This document shows, in pieces, positions 10,831-23,929 of a stretch of 64,000 nt of DNA (within the stretch, counting starts at the first letter, position 1; the number at the start of each line of letters is the position of its first letter). The translations under genes were made by a program, and so were the position numbers. Source of the DNA: Astragalus membranaceus. Lineage: Eukaryota; Streptophyta; Magnoliopsida; Fabales; Fabaceae. The notes beneath the pieces are model-generated. The model did no database searches. It was given only the letters and a program-made list of their open reading frames with translations, and was not told the origin of the DNA. Location of the stretch: NCBI GenBank assembly GCA_039519185.1, contig CM076849.1:81329289-81393288 (forward strand), read 5' to 3'.

Positions 10831-11594
10831 CCAAAATCAGCAACACACCAAATTCACCAAAACACCACATATGCAAATCATATCACCAATTTAGCTCATC
10901 AAGTTTTAATCACCAATGCCAATCACTATTATTTGAGAATCACAACATCAAACGAACATTTTATCGAACACCTAGCATGCTATTAGTTATAACAACAACG
11001 AATCACCAATTTTAGGATCACAATAATCACCAACGAGCAAGTATTTTCAATCAATACAATTCGACTAACACAAAACTACACATCAAAATCAAGCCCTAGG
11101 CATCATAGGATCTATCCCCACATAAACCCCATCATAAAATCCCATTATAAGGAAGAACCCCACCCTTACCTTATATTAGGAGAGCACGAATTCTCTTGAT
11201 CAAGTCACCAACAGAACCTCAGCAACACAGCTCCTCTCTGCTCCCTTGAATTTGCAAAATTCTCCTCTTCTTCTCCTCCCTTGAATTCGCGCCGTACCCT
11301 TCTCTATTCTCTTCTCTTCTCTCTATTTCGCAACTCTCCTCTCTTTCTTTCTCAAGAAATTCGCAAATGCCACTAAACCCTAGCCTAGGCGCTTCTCCTA
11401 TGCGCCTAGCTAGCGGGCTTGGATCACGGGCTTTCCTCCAGCTTAAGCCCGATCACTAACGCCATCACCTAAAGTCCAATTACACACCTCTCAATCCATC
11501 GTTAATATAATTACACTAACTAAAATAAATAAAATAAATAATTGAATACCTAAATATTTAATTAAATAATTTAATTAAATATTTAGGCGTTACA

Positions 11595-11610
11595 ACTCTC
11601 CCCCACTTAG
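11595..11610 (-). promoter_or_regulatory. Polypurine tract of element B
   Basis: The minus strand reads CTAAGTGGGGGAGAGT directly before the 3' LTR, the expected plus-strand primer site. Confidence 0.85.
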
Positions 11611-14600
11611 AATGTTTTCGTCCTCGAAAACTCACCTGAATCAAACAGCTCTGGATAGGACTCCCGCATCTTACTCTCCAACTCCCAAGTCATGCTCTCA
11701 CCGGCAGCCCCTAACCAGACCACCTTCACCAATGCAATTTCCTTGCCTCTTAGCACCTTCACCTCATGATCTTCAATCCGCACAGGCATAGTCTCCACCG
11801 TGAGATTATCCCGCACCTCCACGTCATCCATGTGGATCACATGAGAGGGATCCGAAATGTACTTTCGAAGTTGCGACACGTGAGACACGTCGTGCAAATT
11901 CGAAAGATTTGGCGGTAAAGCCACTCTATACGCCACATTCCCAACTCTTCCGGAAATCTGATAAGGACCAATGAATCGAGGAGTGAGCTTCTTCGACTTC
12001 AAAGCACGGCCAACACCGGTCACTAGAGTGACTCTTAAAAATACATGCTCACCCTCCTGGAACTCTAAATCTTTTCTCCTCTTGTCGTGATAACTCTTCT
12101 GACGACTCTGCGAAGCCTTCATCTTCTCACGGATCAACTTTATCTTCTCGGTTGTCTCTCGAACAATCTCTGGTCCAAGTACCACACTCTCTCCAGACTC
12201 ATACCAACACAACGGAGTTCTACACTTCTGACCATACAATGCTTCAAAAGGTGCCATCCCAATACTGGAATGGTAACTGTTGTTATACGTGAACTCTATC
12301 AGTGGAAGGTAGGAATCCCACGAACCTCCTTGTTCCAATACACAAGCCCTCAACAAATCTTCTAATGACTGAATCGTCCTCTCTGACAGACCATCTGTTT
12401 GAGGATGATATGCCGAACTCAACCTCAGCTTAGACCCCAACTTCTCTTGCAAACTCTTCCAAAAATCTGAAGTGAACCTCGGATCTCTATCTGAAAGAAT
12501 ACTCTTAAGAACCCCATGAAGCTTCACAATCTCTCGGATATAAATTTCTGCCAACTTTGACACCGGATACGTGATGCTGATAGGAACAAAATGAGACGAT
12601 TTTGTCAACCTGTCAACAATCACCCAAATTGCATCATACCCTTTCGCAGTATTAGGCAATCCCGTCACAAAATCCATCGAAATGCTATCCCATTTCCACT
12701 CCGGAATTTCTAACGGTTGCATCAGTCCAGCAGGCTTCTGATGCTCCACCTTTGACTTCTGGCAAGTCAAACAGGCATACACAAATTGCGCTACATCTCG
12801 CTTCATACCAGGCCACCAAAACAACTTCTTCAGATCTTGATACATCTTCGTAGCTCCCAGATGAATACTCAACCCACTTCGATGACCCTCCTCTAAAATT
12901 GCTCTCTTCAGCTCTGCGCCTTCAGGAATACAAATCCTACTACGAAATCTCAAAACACCATGCGCATCCAACTTAAAATCACTACCCTCAGGCTGATTAT
13001 CCCCGACCATCAAATCCACCAACTTGATGTCCAACTTCTGGGCTTCTCTGATCCTGTCAAGGAACTCATTATTAATCTTCAACATACCCAACTTAACACT
13101 CTGAGACGACACTTCACACACCAAACTCAAATCCCTGAATTCCTCGATCAACTCTAACTCCTTAGCCATCATTGCCGACATATGCAAGGACTTTCGACTT
13201 AAAGCATCAGCCACGACATTAGCTTTGCCTGGATGATAGTTCAAACCGAAATCATAGTCTTTCAACAATTCTAACCACCTTCGCTGCCTCATATTCAGCT
13301 CCTTCTAGTCAAACAAATACTTCAAACTCTTATGATCACTGAACACCTCAAATCTGGAACCATACAAATAGTGCCTCCAAATCTTCAGCACAAAGACTAC
13401 TGCAGCCAACTCCAAATCATGCGTTGGATAATTCTTCTCATGAATCCTTAACTGCCTCGACGCATAAGCAATCACCTTCCCATCTTGCATAAGCACGCCA
13501 CCCAGACCCATCTTCGAAGCATCACAATACACCACGAACGGCTCTCCCGGATTTGGCAACGTCAAAACAGGAGACGTCGTCAATCTCTTCTTCAACTCAA
13601 GGAAACTTTCCTCACAACGAGCATCCCACACAAAAGCTTTTCCCTTACAAGTCAACTACGTCAACGGAAGGGCCAACTTAGAAAAACCTTCGATGAACCT
13701 TCTGTAGTAACCAGCCAACCCTAAGAAGCTTCTAATCTCCGTAGCCGACTTCGGACTCTCCCACTGCATCACGGCATCAACCTTAGACGGATCCACAGCA
13801 ATACCATTACCCGAAATGATATGACGCAGAAAACTTACTTCTGACAACCAGAAATCACACTTAGACAACTTTGCATACAACTTCTTCTCTTTCAGGATCT
13901 CCAATACTAATCTCAAATGCTCCGCATGCTCTTCCTCCGACTTTGATTAAATCAGGATGTCGTCCATGAACACAACCACGAACCGATCCAAGTAAGTATG
14001 GAATATACGATTCATGTACTCCATAAATACACCCGGCACGTTAGTGACACCGAACGACATCACCGAATAATCATAATGCCCATACTGCGTCCTGAAAGCA
14101 GTCTTCTGAACATCTTCGTCCTTCACCTTGATCTGATGATAACCTGATCTCAAATCAACCTTGCTGAACACTCGAGCACCCACTAACTGATCCATCAAAT
14201 CGTCTATCCTCGGCAGTGGATACTTGTTCTTAATGGCCACCTTATTCAGCTGCCTATAATCAACACACAACCTCATGCTCCCATCCTTCTTCTTCACCAG
14301 CAACACAGGAGCTCCCCACGACGATACACTCGGCCTAATAAACTTCTTCTCAAGCAGATCTTCAAGTTGCTTCTTCAACTCAGACAATTCTGACGCAGGC
14401 ATCCTGTACGGTGCCATAGACATGGGCCTCGTACCGGGTAAAAGATCAATAGAAAACTCCACTTCCCTCTCAGGCGGTACACTAGGAATCTCATCAGGAA
14501 ATTCGCGCACCACCTGCAACTCTTCAATGATAGCTTGATTCTCAACACACAGCGATGCCATCAGCGAGAATAACTGAACTCCCTCTTTTGCTAACTTCCG

Positions 14601-15968
14601 CAACTGACTAGCAGATAACAAACCGGACTCTTCCTCTTCAAAGCTCACAGACTTGCGTCGACAATCAATGCGAACATGGTTACGCTCCAACCAGTTCATG
14701 CCCAAAATTACATCTAATCCACTCAGCGGCAAACAAACAAAGTCCACAACAAAGTCTCTGTCGAAGATCGACAAGGGACATTGAGAACACACTAGAGAGG
14801 TAGTTACCGACCCCTTAGCTGGAGTATCGACAACCATCTCTCCATTCATAGTAGACAATACAAGATTCAACCTCTTACAACAATCAGCAGCAATAAAACA
14901 ATGAGTGGCACCAGTATCAACAATAGACTTTAAAGGAGTACCATTAATGAAACACGTACCTCTAATGAGTCCATCATCTTCAGTAGGCTCTTCACCTGCT
15001 AAAGCAAACACTTTTCCATTGGACCTCTCTTTCTTCGGCTTCGGACACTGAGTACTAATATGCCCCTCTTCACCACAGTTGTAGCAGACCACTGCCTTGC
15101 GCTCACATTCAGACACCACATGACCTTCCTTACCGCACTTGAAATACTTCTTTACGTCGCTTCTGCACATGACACTCTTGTGGCCAGGCTTGCCAAACTT
15201 AAAACACACAATGCTAGCAGGGGCATCTCCCCCACTAGTCCTCTTGCCAGCATCAGCTCTCTGCTTACCCTTGCCCACAGGGACCTCATACGGCTTACTA
15301 CGGCCTTGAAACTTGCTCCTCTTATCATTCACAATCTTGTAGTGAGCATTACTGTCCTCCTCAAAAATCCCGCAACTATCAATCAAGTCAGCAAAGACAC
15401 GGATCTTCTGATATCCGATTGCCTTCTTAATCTCGGGCCTCAAACCATTCTCAAACTTGATACACTTAGAAAACTCAGCATTAGCTCCAGTGTAATGCGG
15501 ATAGAACTTTGCCAGCTCCACGAACTTAGCGGCATACTCTGATACAGACATACTCCCCTGTTTTAGCTCCAGAAACTCAATCTCCTTCTTCCCTCGGACA
15601 TCTTCCGGATAATACTTACGGTTAAACTCTCTGCTGAACACTTCCCAGGTAATCTCTTCATTAGCAGCCTCCAACCTCTGCCTCGTCTCTAACCACCAAT
15701 CATCAGCTTCCTCAGCTAGCATATGCGTACCATAGCGGACCTTCTGTGCTTGGGTACAATCCATCACTCGAAAAATTATCTCCATTTCTTTCAACCAAGC
15801 TAAAGCACCATCAGGATCATACTTGCCCTTGAACGTAGGCGGATTCTCTCTCTGAAAGGTAGCCAAACTCCGAACCCCAGCATTTTCACCAGCATTCTGT
15901 TGATTCTGCACAGCCTGCGCCATAGCAGCTAGAGCAGCAGCAATTGCAGTGTCGTTCCTCCCAGCCAT
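11607..15968 (-). pseudogene. gag-pol: gag-pol polyprotein of element B, one frame with three in-frame stops
   Basis: The start ATG is at 15968. The gag capsid domain covers about residues 35-230 ([19 protein letters not shown]). Three zinc-knuckle repeats lie at about 253-310; only the third is canonical (CYNCGEEGH), the first has lost its second Cys and the second its first. Protease is near residue 348 ([10 protein letters not shown]). Reverse transcriptase has [10 protein letters not shown] and the intact catalytic FMDD near residue 670. RNase H ([22 protein letters not shown]) follows, then integrase with HHCC and Asp/Asp/Glu in MDFVTG, SDRDPRF and GLSERT. A C-terminal chromodomain-like region (VKVVWLG..TWELESKM) fits Tekay/Del chromoviruses. 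Stops are at 13947-13949, 13656-13658 and 13305-13307, all in one frame. Such few lesions suggest recent activity; recoding of the stops is unlikely. Confidence 0.93.
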
Positions 15969-16075
15969 TTCAACTCACTTGCTACAAAAACAACCAACAG
16001 TTAGATATAATTGGCAACACATCATTGTCAATTGACACTACGACTGGACAACTTGGCCGGACAGACCGAACTTTT

Positions 16076-16087
16076 GCTCTGAAACCA
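16076..16087 (-). promoter_or_regulatory. Primer-binding site of element B
   Basis: The minus strand reads TGGTTTCAGAGC four bases after the 5' LTR. It resembles the methionine tRNA-complementary TGGTATCAGAGC with one change. Confidence 0.75.
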
Positions 16088-16091
16088 CTAA

Positions 16092-18728
16092 TGTAACACC
16101 CCTTTTCTACCCGGTAATTATTTAATAAAATCAGAGTTACAAAAATTTTTCATACTTCGAAAAGAGATGTCACACATCATCGTTAAGTAAAATGTCTCAT
16201 ACGATATAAATAACAACTGGTCAAAATTACATCACCACGCAGCGGAATATAATATAAGTTCTAAAACATCAAATAATAACGTCCTGAATGGACTCCAAAC
16301 AATAAAACATAACAACCAGGTTCAGCGTTTATTCCCCCCCCCCTTGAGTGTTACACATCAAAGCAAGGACACCGACGGCACCGACTCAGAATAGCGAAGG
16401 TACCTCAGCCTTCACTCGCAATCACCTGCACGTTACCGCATAGGGGTAACATTCAAACAGAAGGGGTGAGATATCTCCAATATAATAGCATAAAATGATA
16501 GGAAATATGCTAGAATACGACAACTATGTCTACCACCTCACTACGCATACCAAATCGTAAACACACATCAATTATAATTATACATCAATTATAAACACCA
16601 CAATCAGTCACCAAATGTCATGACGATGCATGAATGCAACCCACACCAACGGGCATATGCATGTGGTACCAAAATCACCAAAAGTCTTGCCCGTAAATAG
16701 GGGCGTCACCAAAATTGAGAGCTTTCACACCAGGCTCACCAATTCACCAAAAATCGAGCTTTCACACCAGGCTCACCAGTTTTTATAAAAATTACCTAGC
16801 TCCAAGACCAAAGGTCTTCACCAAAATAATGCATATGCTGTATGCGACACCATGAATGCACACATACAATCACCAATTTAGTCACAATGTGACACACCAA
16901 CAACAATCACCAGAATATCACCAAAGTTGGGCTTTCACACCTAGCCACAACGACACCGAAAACACCAACCACCTGACACAACGGAATAACAAGACTTGGA
17001 ACCTTCACACCTAGTTCCAACAACACCAAGGTTTGAGCCTTCACACCTAGCATCAAACCGCACCAAGGCACCTAGAGGACAACCATTTCCCAAAACAACA
17101 CCAAGACGCCAAGGAGACAACAATTTTCCAAAACAGCACCAATACACCAGGATGACAACCATTTTCTAAAACATTTGAGACTCGAGGGTTTTTCACATCA
17201 CTGGAGACAAACGACAATTTTTCAAAGTATTTGAGACACGACAATTTTCTTTTAAAACATCACCATTTAACAACTACACCAACGGTAAACTACTTTTCCA
17301 GAAATATGGGCCACTTTTCCTCAAATTAGAATATTCAGTTAGGCCTCTGAATAAACTTTCCAAAACATTTTGAAACGTCTAAATCGGACACCCGAGTCAA
17401 AAGATATGTCAAAAACAAAACCGGGGAACAATTGAGCAACATCCTGAAAATGGCGCCCAGGCACTGGGCGCCTAGCAGGAAAACGCAACACACAGAAAAC
17501 TGGCGCCCAGGAGCAGGGCGCCCAGCAACAGGCAACAACACTGAACTTGGCGCCCAGGAGCAGGGCGCCTGGCAACCAACGCAACACAGATGACTTTGGC
17601 GCCCAGGAGCAGGGCGCCTAGCAACAGGCAGCAACACAACAGGCAACACTGCAGGACATGGCGCCCTTGGCGCCCAGACAACCCAGAACAAAACTCAACA
17701 CCAACAGGACACACCCGGACACAGCGCCCATGGCGCCCATGGCTCCCCCTGCGCCAAGACAACGCGCCACACACACAGGAATCAGGCCCCCATGGGGCCC
17801 CTGTGCCAAGATACAACAACACACACACACTGGCACACACACACACCCAACGGCGCCCATGGCGCCCCTGCGTCAACAGCGCGCAACACACCCACACTGG
17901 AACACGGCGCCCATGCACTGGGCGCCAAAACGCAACATGGCACACGACGCCCAGCAGCAGGGACCCAAAATCAGCAACACACCAAATTCACCAAAACACC
18001 ACATAAGCAAATCATATCACCAATTCAGCTCATCAGTTTTTAATCACCAATGCCAATCACTATTATTTGAGAATCACAACATCAAACGAACTTTTTATCG
18101 AACACCTAGCATGCTATTAGTTATAACAACAACGAATCACCAATTTTAGGATCAGAACAATCACCAACGAGCAAGTATTTTCAATCAACCTATATACAAT
18201 TCGACTAACACCAAACTACACATCAAAATCAAGCCCTAGGCATCATAGGATCTATCCCCACATAAACCCCATCATAAAATCCCATTATAAGGAAGAACCC
18301 CACCCTTACCTTATATTAGGAGAGCACGAATTCTCTTGATCAAGTCACCAACAGAACCTCAGCAACACAGCTCCTCTCTGCTCCCTTGAATTTGCGAAAT
18401 TCTCCTCTTCTTCTCCTCCCTTGAATTCGCGCCGTACCCTTCTCTCTTCTCTTCTCTCTATTTCGCAACTCTCCTCTCTTTCTTTCTCAACAATTCGCAA
18501 ATGCCACTAAACCCTAGCCTAGGCGCTTCTCCTATGCGCCTAGCTAGCGGGCTTGGATCACGGGTTTTCCTCCAGCTTAAGCCCGATCACTAACGCCATC
18601 ACCTAAAATCCAATTACACACCTCTCAATCCATCGTTAATATAATTACACTAACTATAATAAATAAAATAAATAATTGAATACCTAAATATTTAATTAAA
18701 TAATTTAATTAAATATTTGGGCGTTACA
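16092..18728 (-). repeat. 5' LTR of element B (right end)
   Basis: It is 2,637 bp and nearly identical to 8929-11594. The differences are scattered substitutions and small indels: a loss of about 12 bases in one hairpin unit near 16793, a shorter GGCGCC array and a shorter C run. The donor-like GT is at 18308-18309 and the acceptor-like AG at 16426-16427, both in minus-strand sense. Confidence 0.93.
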
Positions 18729-18733
18729 CTTCT

Positions 18734-19187
18734 GGAAAGGGTTTGGGGATGTGTTCTCATGCAGAACCAACAAGTTGTAGTTTATGCATCTAGGCAATTG
18801 AAGACTCAAGAGGAGAGTTATCCAACTTATGATTTGGAGTTAGCAGCTATAGTGTATGCACTGAAGATTTGGAGACATTACCTTTATGGGTCTCGTTTCG
18901 AAGTCTTTAGTGGTCACAAGAGTTTAAAATATCTGTTTGATCAGAAAGAACTGAATAACAGGCAAGGAAGATGGGTAGAATTTATGAAGGATTATGACTT
19001 CGAGTTGAAGTATCATCCAGGAAATGCCAATGTTGTAGCTGATGCGCTGAGTAGGAAATCCATTCACATGGCAGAGTTAATGACGCAAGAAATGGAATTG
19101 TTAGAGTCTTTTAGATCTAAGTTGGAGTACATCCATAAGTTTCCACTTTTGTGGCGAGGTATTAGTTTGTTAACCTCTTCTTGGTGA
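18734..19187 (+). pseudogene. pol: Degenerate pol of element A, part 2 (rest of RNase H)
   Basis: RNase H resumes right after the second CTTCT copy. It carries [20 protein letters not shown], a [20 protein letters not shown] core and ADALSRKS. One extra G near 18753 shifts the frame relative to the part before element B. The frame stops at 19185-19187. No integrase follows; element F breaks off at the same point. Confidence 0.85.
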
Positions 19188-20059
19188 AGGTTAACAATGA
19201 GATTGTCTTACGAGATTCCGTTTGACAAAGTCAAACGTGAATACGAATATGGTAGTTTTGAAATTTTGTGAAAACCCGCATGCTAAAGTTAATTTTGGGA
19301 AAGAATCAAGAGGCTAATAGGATATGATTGAGGAGGAAAATCCTAGGAGGATTACTTAGGTTGAGGGGAAGCTCTCTACGCTATTGACTAATTCGGAAAG
19401 GAGCTCTGAGTTCTGTTTGATAGTTATTTTGAGAACAACTGAGGTGATTTTCATTACGTTCAAATTTATTTGATGTCCCCGCGGTTTATTTCTACGTTTA
19501 AGATAAACGTTTCTGGTAAATCCTCATTTCATCTTCTTTTGAAAAGTGTTATCTCGAAATCTGGGGGTGAGTCAAGAAGTTTCACAAGTGACTTTTTCGT
19601 CACATTGTCGGTGTGTACGAAAACTGTTATGGATTTTAGAAGATTTGTTGAGAACGTGTTTATACCCTTCGAAGAAATTGTGTTTGTTTTTACGTTTACC
19701 GAGGAGTACCAGTTTGTGGATCTCATATTCAACATATATTCTATCAAGTGTCTTGTATTAAACCCTTGATTTGGAATGAAGCTTCAGAATTGTTTTCAAA
19801 CGCGGTGCCGAGCCGATGTAGGCGAATGATGAGTTTCTCGTGTTGATTCGTAACAAGAGAGTTCGGACTATAACCTTAGAAGCGTTCTAGGGTAGTAGTG
19901 GATCATACTTGAAGATTGATGTGCCGGATTGGGAAGATTTTCTACACTCATTTCGTTAATTCAAGATTGTCTTCCAGCAACTTAAGACCTTTCTGAGAAT
20001 GTCGATCCTCGGTTAGTCGGATGAAAGACTTAGCGAAATTTTGAGGACAAAATTCTTTC
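19188..20059 (+). other. Non-coding 3' internal region of element A
   Basis: No protein domain is recognisable on either strand. The same sequence, diverged, occupies 26421-27514 in element F. Short frames here have no family resemblance. Confidence 0.6.
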
Positions 20060-20072
20060 AAGTTGGGGAGAA
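20060..20072 (+). promoter_or_regulatory. Polypurine tract of element A
   Basis: AAGTTGGGGAGAA lies directly before the 3' LTR (TGTAACATC). The same word stands before the 3' LTR of element F. Confidence 0.85.
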
Positions 20073-21236
20073 TGTAACATCATCAAAATAATTAGTAGAA
20101 TTATTTGGGTGTTAACCCAATTAAATTAATTTAGTACTTGACTGGTAAATTTATTGAGTGCTAAATTTTTTTATTGGTTGTCATCGGATCATTAACCGGA
20201 TAATACGGGTCAAGGACAATTCGGAACGAAATAGGAGATTAAGGACAATATGGTAATTGGACCACGTTACCACTTATTTATTAAATAAATATGTGTGTGT
20301 GTGTGTGTGTTAAAGAAAGAAAAGAATTAGAAAGAAAGAAAGAAGAGGACGCGTACAGAGAGAGAAGAGAAACAGAGAGAAAAGAGGGGAAAAAGAAAAG
20401 AAGAGAAAAGAAAGGGTAAGGAGGAAGAAGAGGAAAAAGGGAAGATTTAGGCTCATCAAAACGACTTCCTTCCAACACGAAAAGCGTTCAGCGTTACTTC
20501 CTCTTCGATTTGGTACCAAAATCATCATCATCAACTCACTCTCTCTCACTTTGCCATTTTCGAAAATTTGAAGGAAATGGAGGTATTTGATGGTTCAAGC
20601 TCAAGGATAGCTTGGGATTGTGTTTGGCGCGAACCCAAGGAAGGTGGATCGGTTATTGAAGTTCGATTGGGAGATTGGAAGCTAGTTGGGAGAGTTGGGG
20701 TTGAAAAATCAAGATGTGGGGTTAATGTGAATAGGAGCAATTTGGGGGTTAGGGACGATGAATAGTGTTTGTTGGAAGTCAAGTGGAATTTTGGAAATTC
20801 AAAGCTTAGGAATCGAGTTTGGGGTGCGAGAGGAGCTTGGAGCCTTAGGAGCCATTGTTGGTGTCTAGGTGCAAATTGGTACCGAGCGAGGATATCTCGA
20901 GTCTCGCGAGCCGGATGGTCGAGGAGCGGAAAGATCGGAAGCGGATTTGGGCGTCGTCGGAGCGTGAAAGTTTATGCGGGGATTGTTCGTGTGGTTATTT
21001 AGAGATTTGAAGTCTCGGTGATTTCGGCCCGGTATCGGCTCTCGCTTCAAGGGTGAGTTTTACTCACGTTTAGGTTTTTAAATTAATAAACTTAAATTGT
21101 GAAATGGGTTTCGGTTTTTGTTCGTTGTCGAAACAGTATTTTGTACGAAAATCACGTTTTATGTCCAATTGGTTTTTGGATTGTTTGATTGATGATTTGA
21201 TGATGATCATTGTTGTTTGAATATGTTTTTGGATTG
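20073..21236 (+). repeat. 3' LTR of element A, first part
   Basis: It matches 4462-5615 closely, including the GT/purine microsatellite near 20290-20430 and the donor-like GGGTGAGTTTTACTCAC (GT at 21053-21054). Element F interrupts it at 21236; the rest is 30005-31239. Confidence 0.92.
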
Positions 21237-23768
21237 TGTAACATCCTCAAAATAATTAGTAGAATTATTTGGGTGTTAACCCAATTAAACTAACTTAGTA
21301 CTTGACGGGTAAATTTGTCGAGTGCTAAAATTATTTATTGGTGGTCATTGGATCGTTAACCGAATAATATGGGTCAAAGAAGTTTTGGAATCGAAATAAG
21401 AGATTTGGATCAATATGGTAATTGGACCACGTTACCACTTATTTATTAAATAAATATATGTGTATACGTGTGTGTGAGTGAAAGAATAAATAAAAGAATA
21501 GAAAGAAAGAAGAGGGGAGGCGTGAAAAAGAGAAAGAAACAGAGGAGAAAAAGAGAGAAAAGGAGAGGGAAAAGAAAGAAGAGAAAAGGAAAGGGTGTGG
21601 AAGAAGAAGAGGAAAAAGGGAAGGTTTCGGTTCATCAAAACGACTTCCTTCCAACACGAAAAATGTTCAGCGTTCCTTCCTCTTCGATTTGGTACCAACA
21701 TCATCATCATCAACTCACTCTCTCTCACTTTGCCATTTTCGAATTTAAGAGGAAAATAGAGGTTTTCGTTGTTCAAGCTCAAAGGAAAGCTTTGGATGGT
21801 GTTTGGGAGCAGCTCAAGGTGGATTGCGTAGATATTGAAGTCCGATTTGGGGTTTGTGAAGAATCAAGAGGTTAGGGTGCAAATTGGGGTTTTTGTGAAT
21901 AGTGGCTTGAGGTTGAAGAAGAAGATGAATAGTGTTCAGGAAAGATTTCGAGGAATTTGGTATTTCGGTCAAAAAGAGGTTTCGCGAGGAGCGGAAAGAT
22001 CGGAAGCGGATTTGGGCGTCGTCGGAGCGTGGAAGTTTATGCGGGGAGCGTTCGTGCGGTTATGTCAGAAAAGCGTTTTCACGGAAAGTCTCGGTGTTTC
22101 GTGATTTTCATCACGATAGGTGAGTTTTACTCGCGTTTAGGATTTTATGTTTTGAATTGATTAATTGAAATGAATTTTATGTTGGTTGATTTGATTGATT
22201 GCTTGATGTGATTGTTTCGACTTGAATTGCGTGAAAAATATCGTTTTGGTCGAAAAACCGTTAGATCGACGATTAACGGATTTTGAGGAAATTGATGTTT
22301 GAGTGTTATGGATTGATATGTTTGATTGATTGATGAATATTATTGGATTTGTTCGTACTATTTTTGTGTTGGGACTGGACTGGAACAGGTACCGGAAGTG
22401 ATCGGAATTGATCGGAACAAAGAAAAACTTAAAACGGAATGAAAACGGAATGCTGTCAAATGCGCACGATCCGTGCGCCCCTGGCGCACGAACCGTGAGT
22501 CCCATTCGGTTTCCATTCCTCAAAAAATGCGTTACAGGGCGCACGACCCGTGCGTATGGGAGCACGGACCGTGCGCTGTGTTCTGTCCAAATTTTCCAAA
22601 CTTGCCCGAAACGATCCCGATCGATTCCAATCCTCTTTTAATCCTTTCCTAACCCTTTTCCAATGATATTAGGCTTATAATGCCATGATTTTGAGTATAA
22701 TTAAAAAGGGGTTTACAAAATGCTTTGAAGTTATAAATTGTTTCCATAAACCGAAATAATAGTACTCGTGTGCGGATATGTTTATTAATAATAAAGCGGA
22801 CTATGAGTTCTACGTGGTACGGTATGACTGACGCGATATGATTATTATTTATTGTCTAAACCGGTCTACGATTCACGATATATATATTATATCGATTATG
22901 GGAAACGGCCCTATGCGGGTGTTATGTTCAATTATTGGTCTGAATGTAAATGAACTAAATGTTCATATGATTGTAGATATATATATTATATCGAGTTTGG
23001 GTGACGACCCATGTTGACATACTAGGCGGGGAAGTCATGAACCCTTACCCTAGGCTCTGTGCCATTAGGAAACACTATTGGTAATGGGGTTCGCCGGGAT
23101 TAGCAAGTGGATTGCGGTCGGTGTTGTGTCAAAAGTTTGTGCTACGTTCATCGAGATTAGCAAGTGGATTGCGGTCGGTGGTACGTAGAAAGGCCTAGGA
23201 TATTAGTTCATCGGGATTAGCAAGTGGATTGCGGTCGGTGTCCTATTAGATCGAAGCCTTATTGTATGATTCACCGGGATTAGCAAGTGGATTGCGGTCG
23301 GTGTTGTGTCAAACCTTAAAAACGTTTTAAAACTGGACCGCGAGTGTTAGTAGGGGTCTCGGTAGAACTCACTGAGATTGTATCTCACTGTTTAAATGTT
23401 GTTGTTTTACAGAGACACAGGGACAGCGGAAATCCAAGAGGCACGAGTAGGTTGAGCTCGGACTGGTTGCTGATAGCTTAGCTTTATGCTTAAGTTTGCA
23501 CTTCCTTTATGTTGTCTATGTATTACAACTCATTGTATTGGTATTATAATTTTATTCCGCTTTCTTGTATGATATTGAGCACTATAGTTTGCTGAAGATT
23601 ATGGTCAGAGAACCTGTTCGGTCTTATTTATATTTAAGACTGTTTTGTTGTTATTCAGCGAGAACTATATTGCAGTGTTCAGTATCTATGCAGGAATTTT
23701 ATATCTCTGATGAATTAGGGATGGTACACTTGGGTATTTTTACTCGATAAAAATACCGGGGTGTTACA
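21237..23768 (+). repeat. 5' LTR of element F
   Basis: It is 2,532 bp and starts and ends like LTR A but has diverged inside, so it is a sister subfamily. The donor-like ATAG|GTGAGT is at 22120-22121. Palindrome modules lie near 22462-22580. Hairpin GGACTATGAGTTC is at 22798-22810 and GGGTGACGACCC at 22999-23010. Four 32-nt hairpin units lie at 23092-23303. The dyad is at 23373-23387 and the acceptor-like AG at 23411-23412. The 3' LTR has one hairpin unit fewer. Confidence 0.92.
23092..23303 (+). repeat. Four tandem 32-nt hairpin units in the 5' LTR of F
   Basis: Units at 23092-23123, 23149-23180, 23209-23240 and 23272-23303. Outer arms are CGCCG, CATCG, CATCG or CACCG against CGGTG, all able to pair as RNA if G-U pairs are allowed. 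The inner stem is GCAA/TTGC. The internal strand is GGATTA (AGATTA in unit 2). Confidence 0.8.
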
Positions 23769-23770
23769 GT

Positions 23771-23782
23771 TGGTATCAGAGC
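23771..23782 (+). promoter_or_regulatory. Primer-binding site of element F
   Basis: TGGTATCAGAGC lies 2 bp after the 5' LTR, the same as in element A. Confidence 0.85.
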
Positions 23783-23929
23783 AGTTCGACCTAGTCGGAC
23801 TTAGTTTAGGGTTGAGTCGATTCCTTGTTAGTCCTGGTTGTAATTACACTTGTGATGCTAAGAGACATTGAGCCTGATCAACTTAATACTTAGTGCATCG
23901 TAAGCGGAATTATGGTAGGATGATCAAGA

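Larger units (their letters stand above)
9264..11169 (-). other. Putative LTR-borne intron of element B
   Basis: Inference from matching signals. A canonical 5' splice consensus (AAG|GTAAGGGTGGG) is conserved in LTRs B, C and E. An acceptor-like CAG|G follows the TGAGATATCTC dyad in B and C. The span is about 1.9 kb in both LTRs of B (16426-18309 in the other) and in C (50824-52721). Confidence 0.45.
8929..11594 (-). repeat. 3' LTR of element B (left end)
   Basis: It is 2,666 bp. In minus-strand sense it runs TGTAACGCC to GGTGTTACA. A donor-like AAG|GTAAGG lies at 11168-11169 and an acceptor-like GTGCAG|GTG at 9264-9265. The dyad TGAGATATCTCC is at 9305-9316. A GGCGCC-rich hairpin array covers 10302-10830, and a second hairpin array with constant loop CTTCACACCTA (plus strand) covers 9557-9908. 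A run of C (about 9170-9182) differs in length between the two LTRs. Confidence 0.93.
8929..18728 (-). mobile_element. Element B: Tekay-like Ty3/gypsy chromovirus, near-intact
   Basis: The element is 9,800 bp with LTRs at 8929-11594 and 16092-18728 and duplication CTTCT (8924-8928, 18729-18733). It lies inside the RNase H codons of element A. In minus-strand sense the order is 5' LTR, primer-binding site, one gag-pol frame of about 1,450 codons, polypurine tract, 3' LTR. Only three in-frame stops interrupt the polyprotein and the two LTRs look nearly identical by eye, so it is a late arrival in this nest. Confidence 0.95.

Noticed and set aside
10184..10894. Long overlapping Cys/Ala/Pro-rich open frames on both strands in LTR B (also 17335-18149)
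   Set aside because: They follow from the GC-rich GGCGCC array. The frames change between the two LTRs through small indels.
13947..13949. Readthrough or recoding of the stop after reverse transcriptase in element B
   Set aside because: Two further in-frame stops follow in RNase H and no readthrough context is seen; ordinary decay is simpler.
19470..19769. A possible extra gene after RNase H in element A (and 26887-27168, minus strand, in F)
   Set aside because: The matching region of the sister element is broken in that frame and no domain is recognisable.
21468..22104. Several open frames with lysine/glutamate runs in LTRs of A and F (also 4646-4828, 27760-28396)
   Set aside because: They come from GAAAGAAAGA-type microsatellites and leader DNA of LTRs and are broken differently in sister copies.
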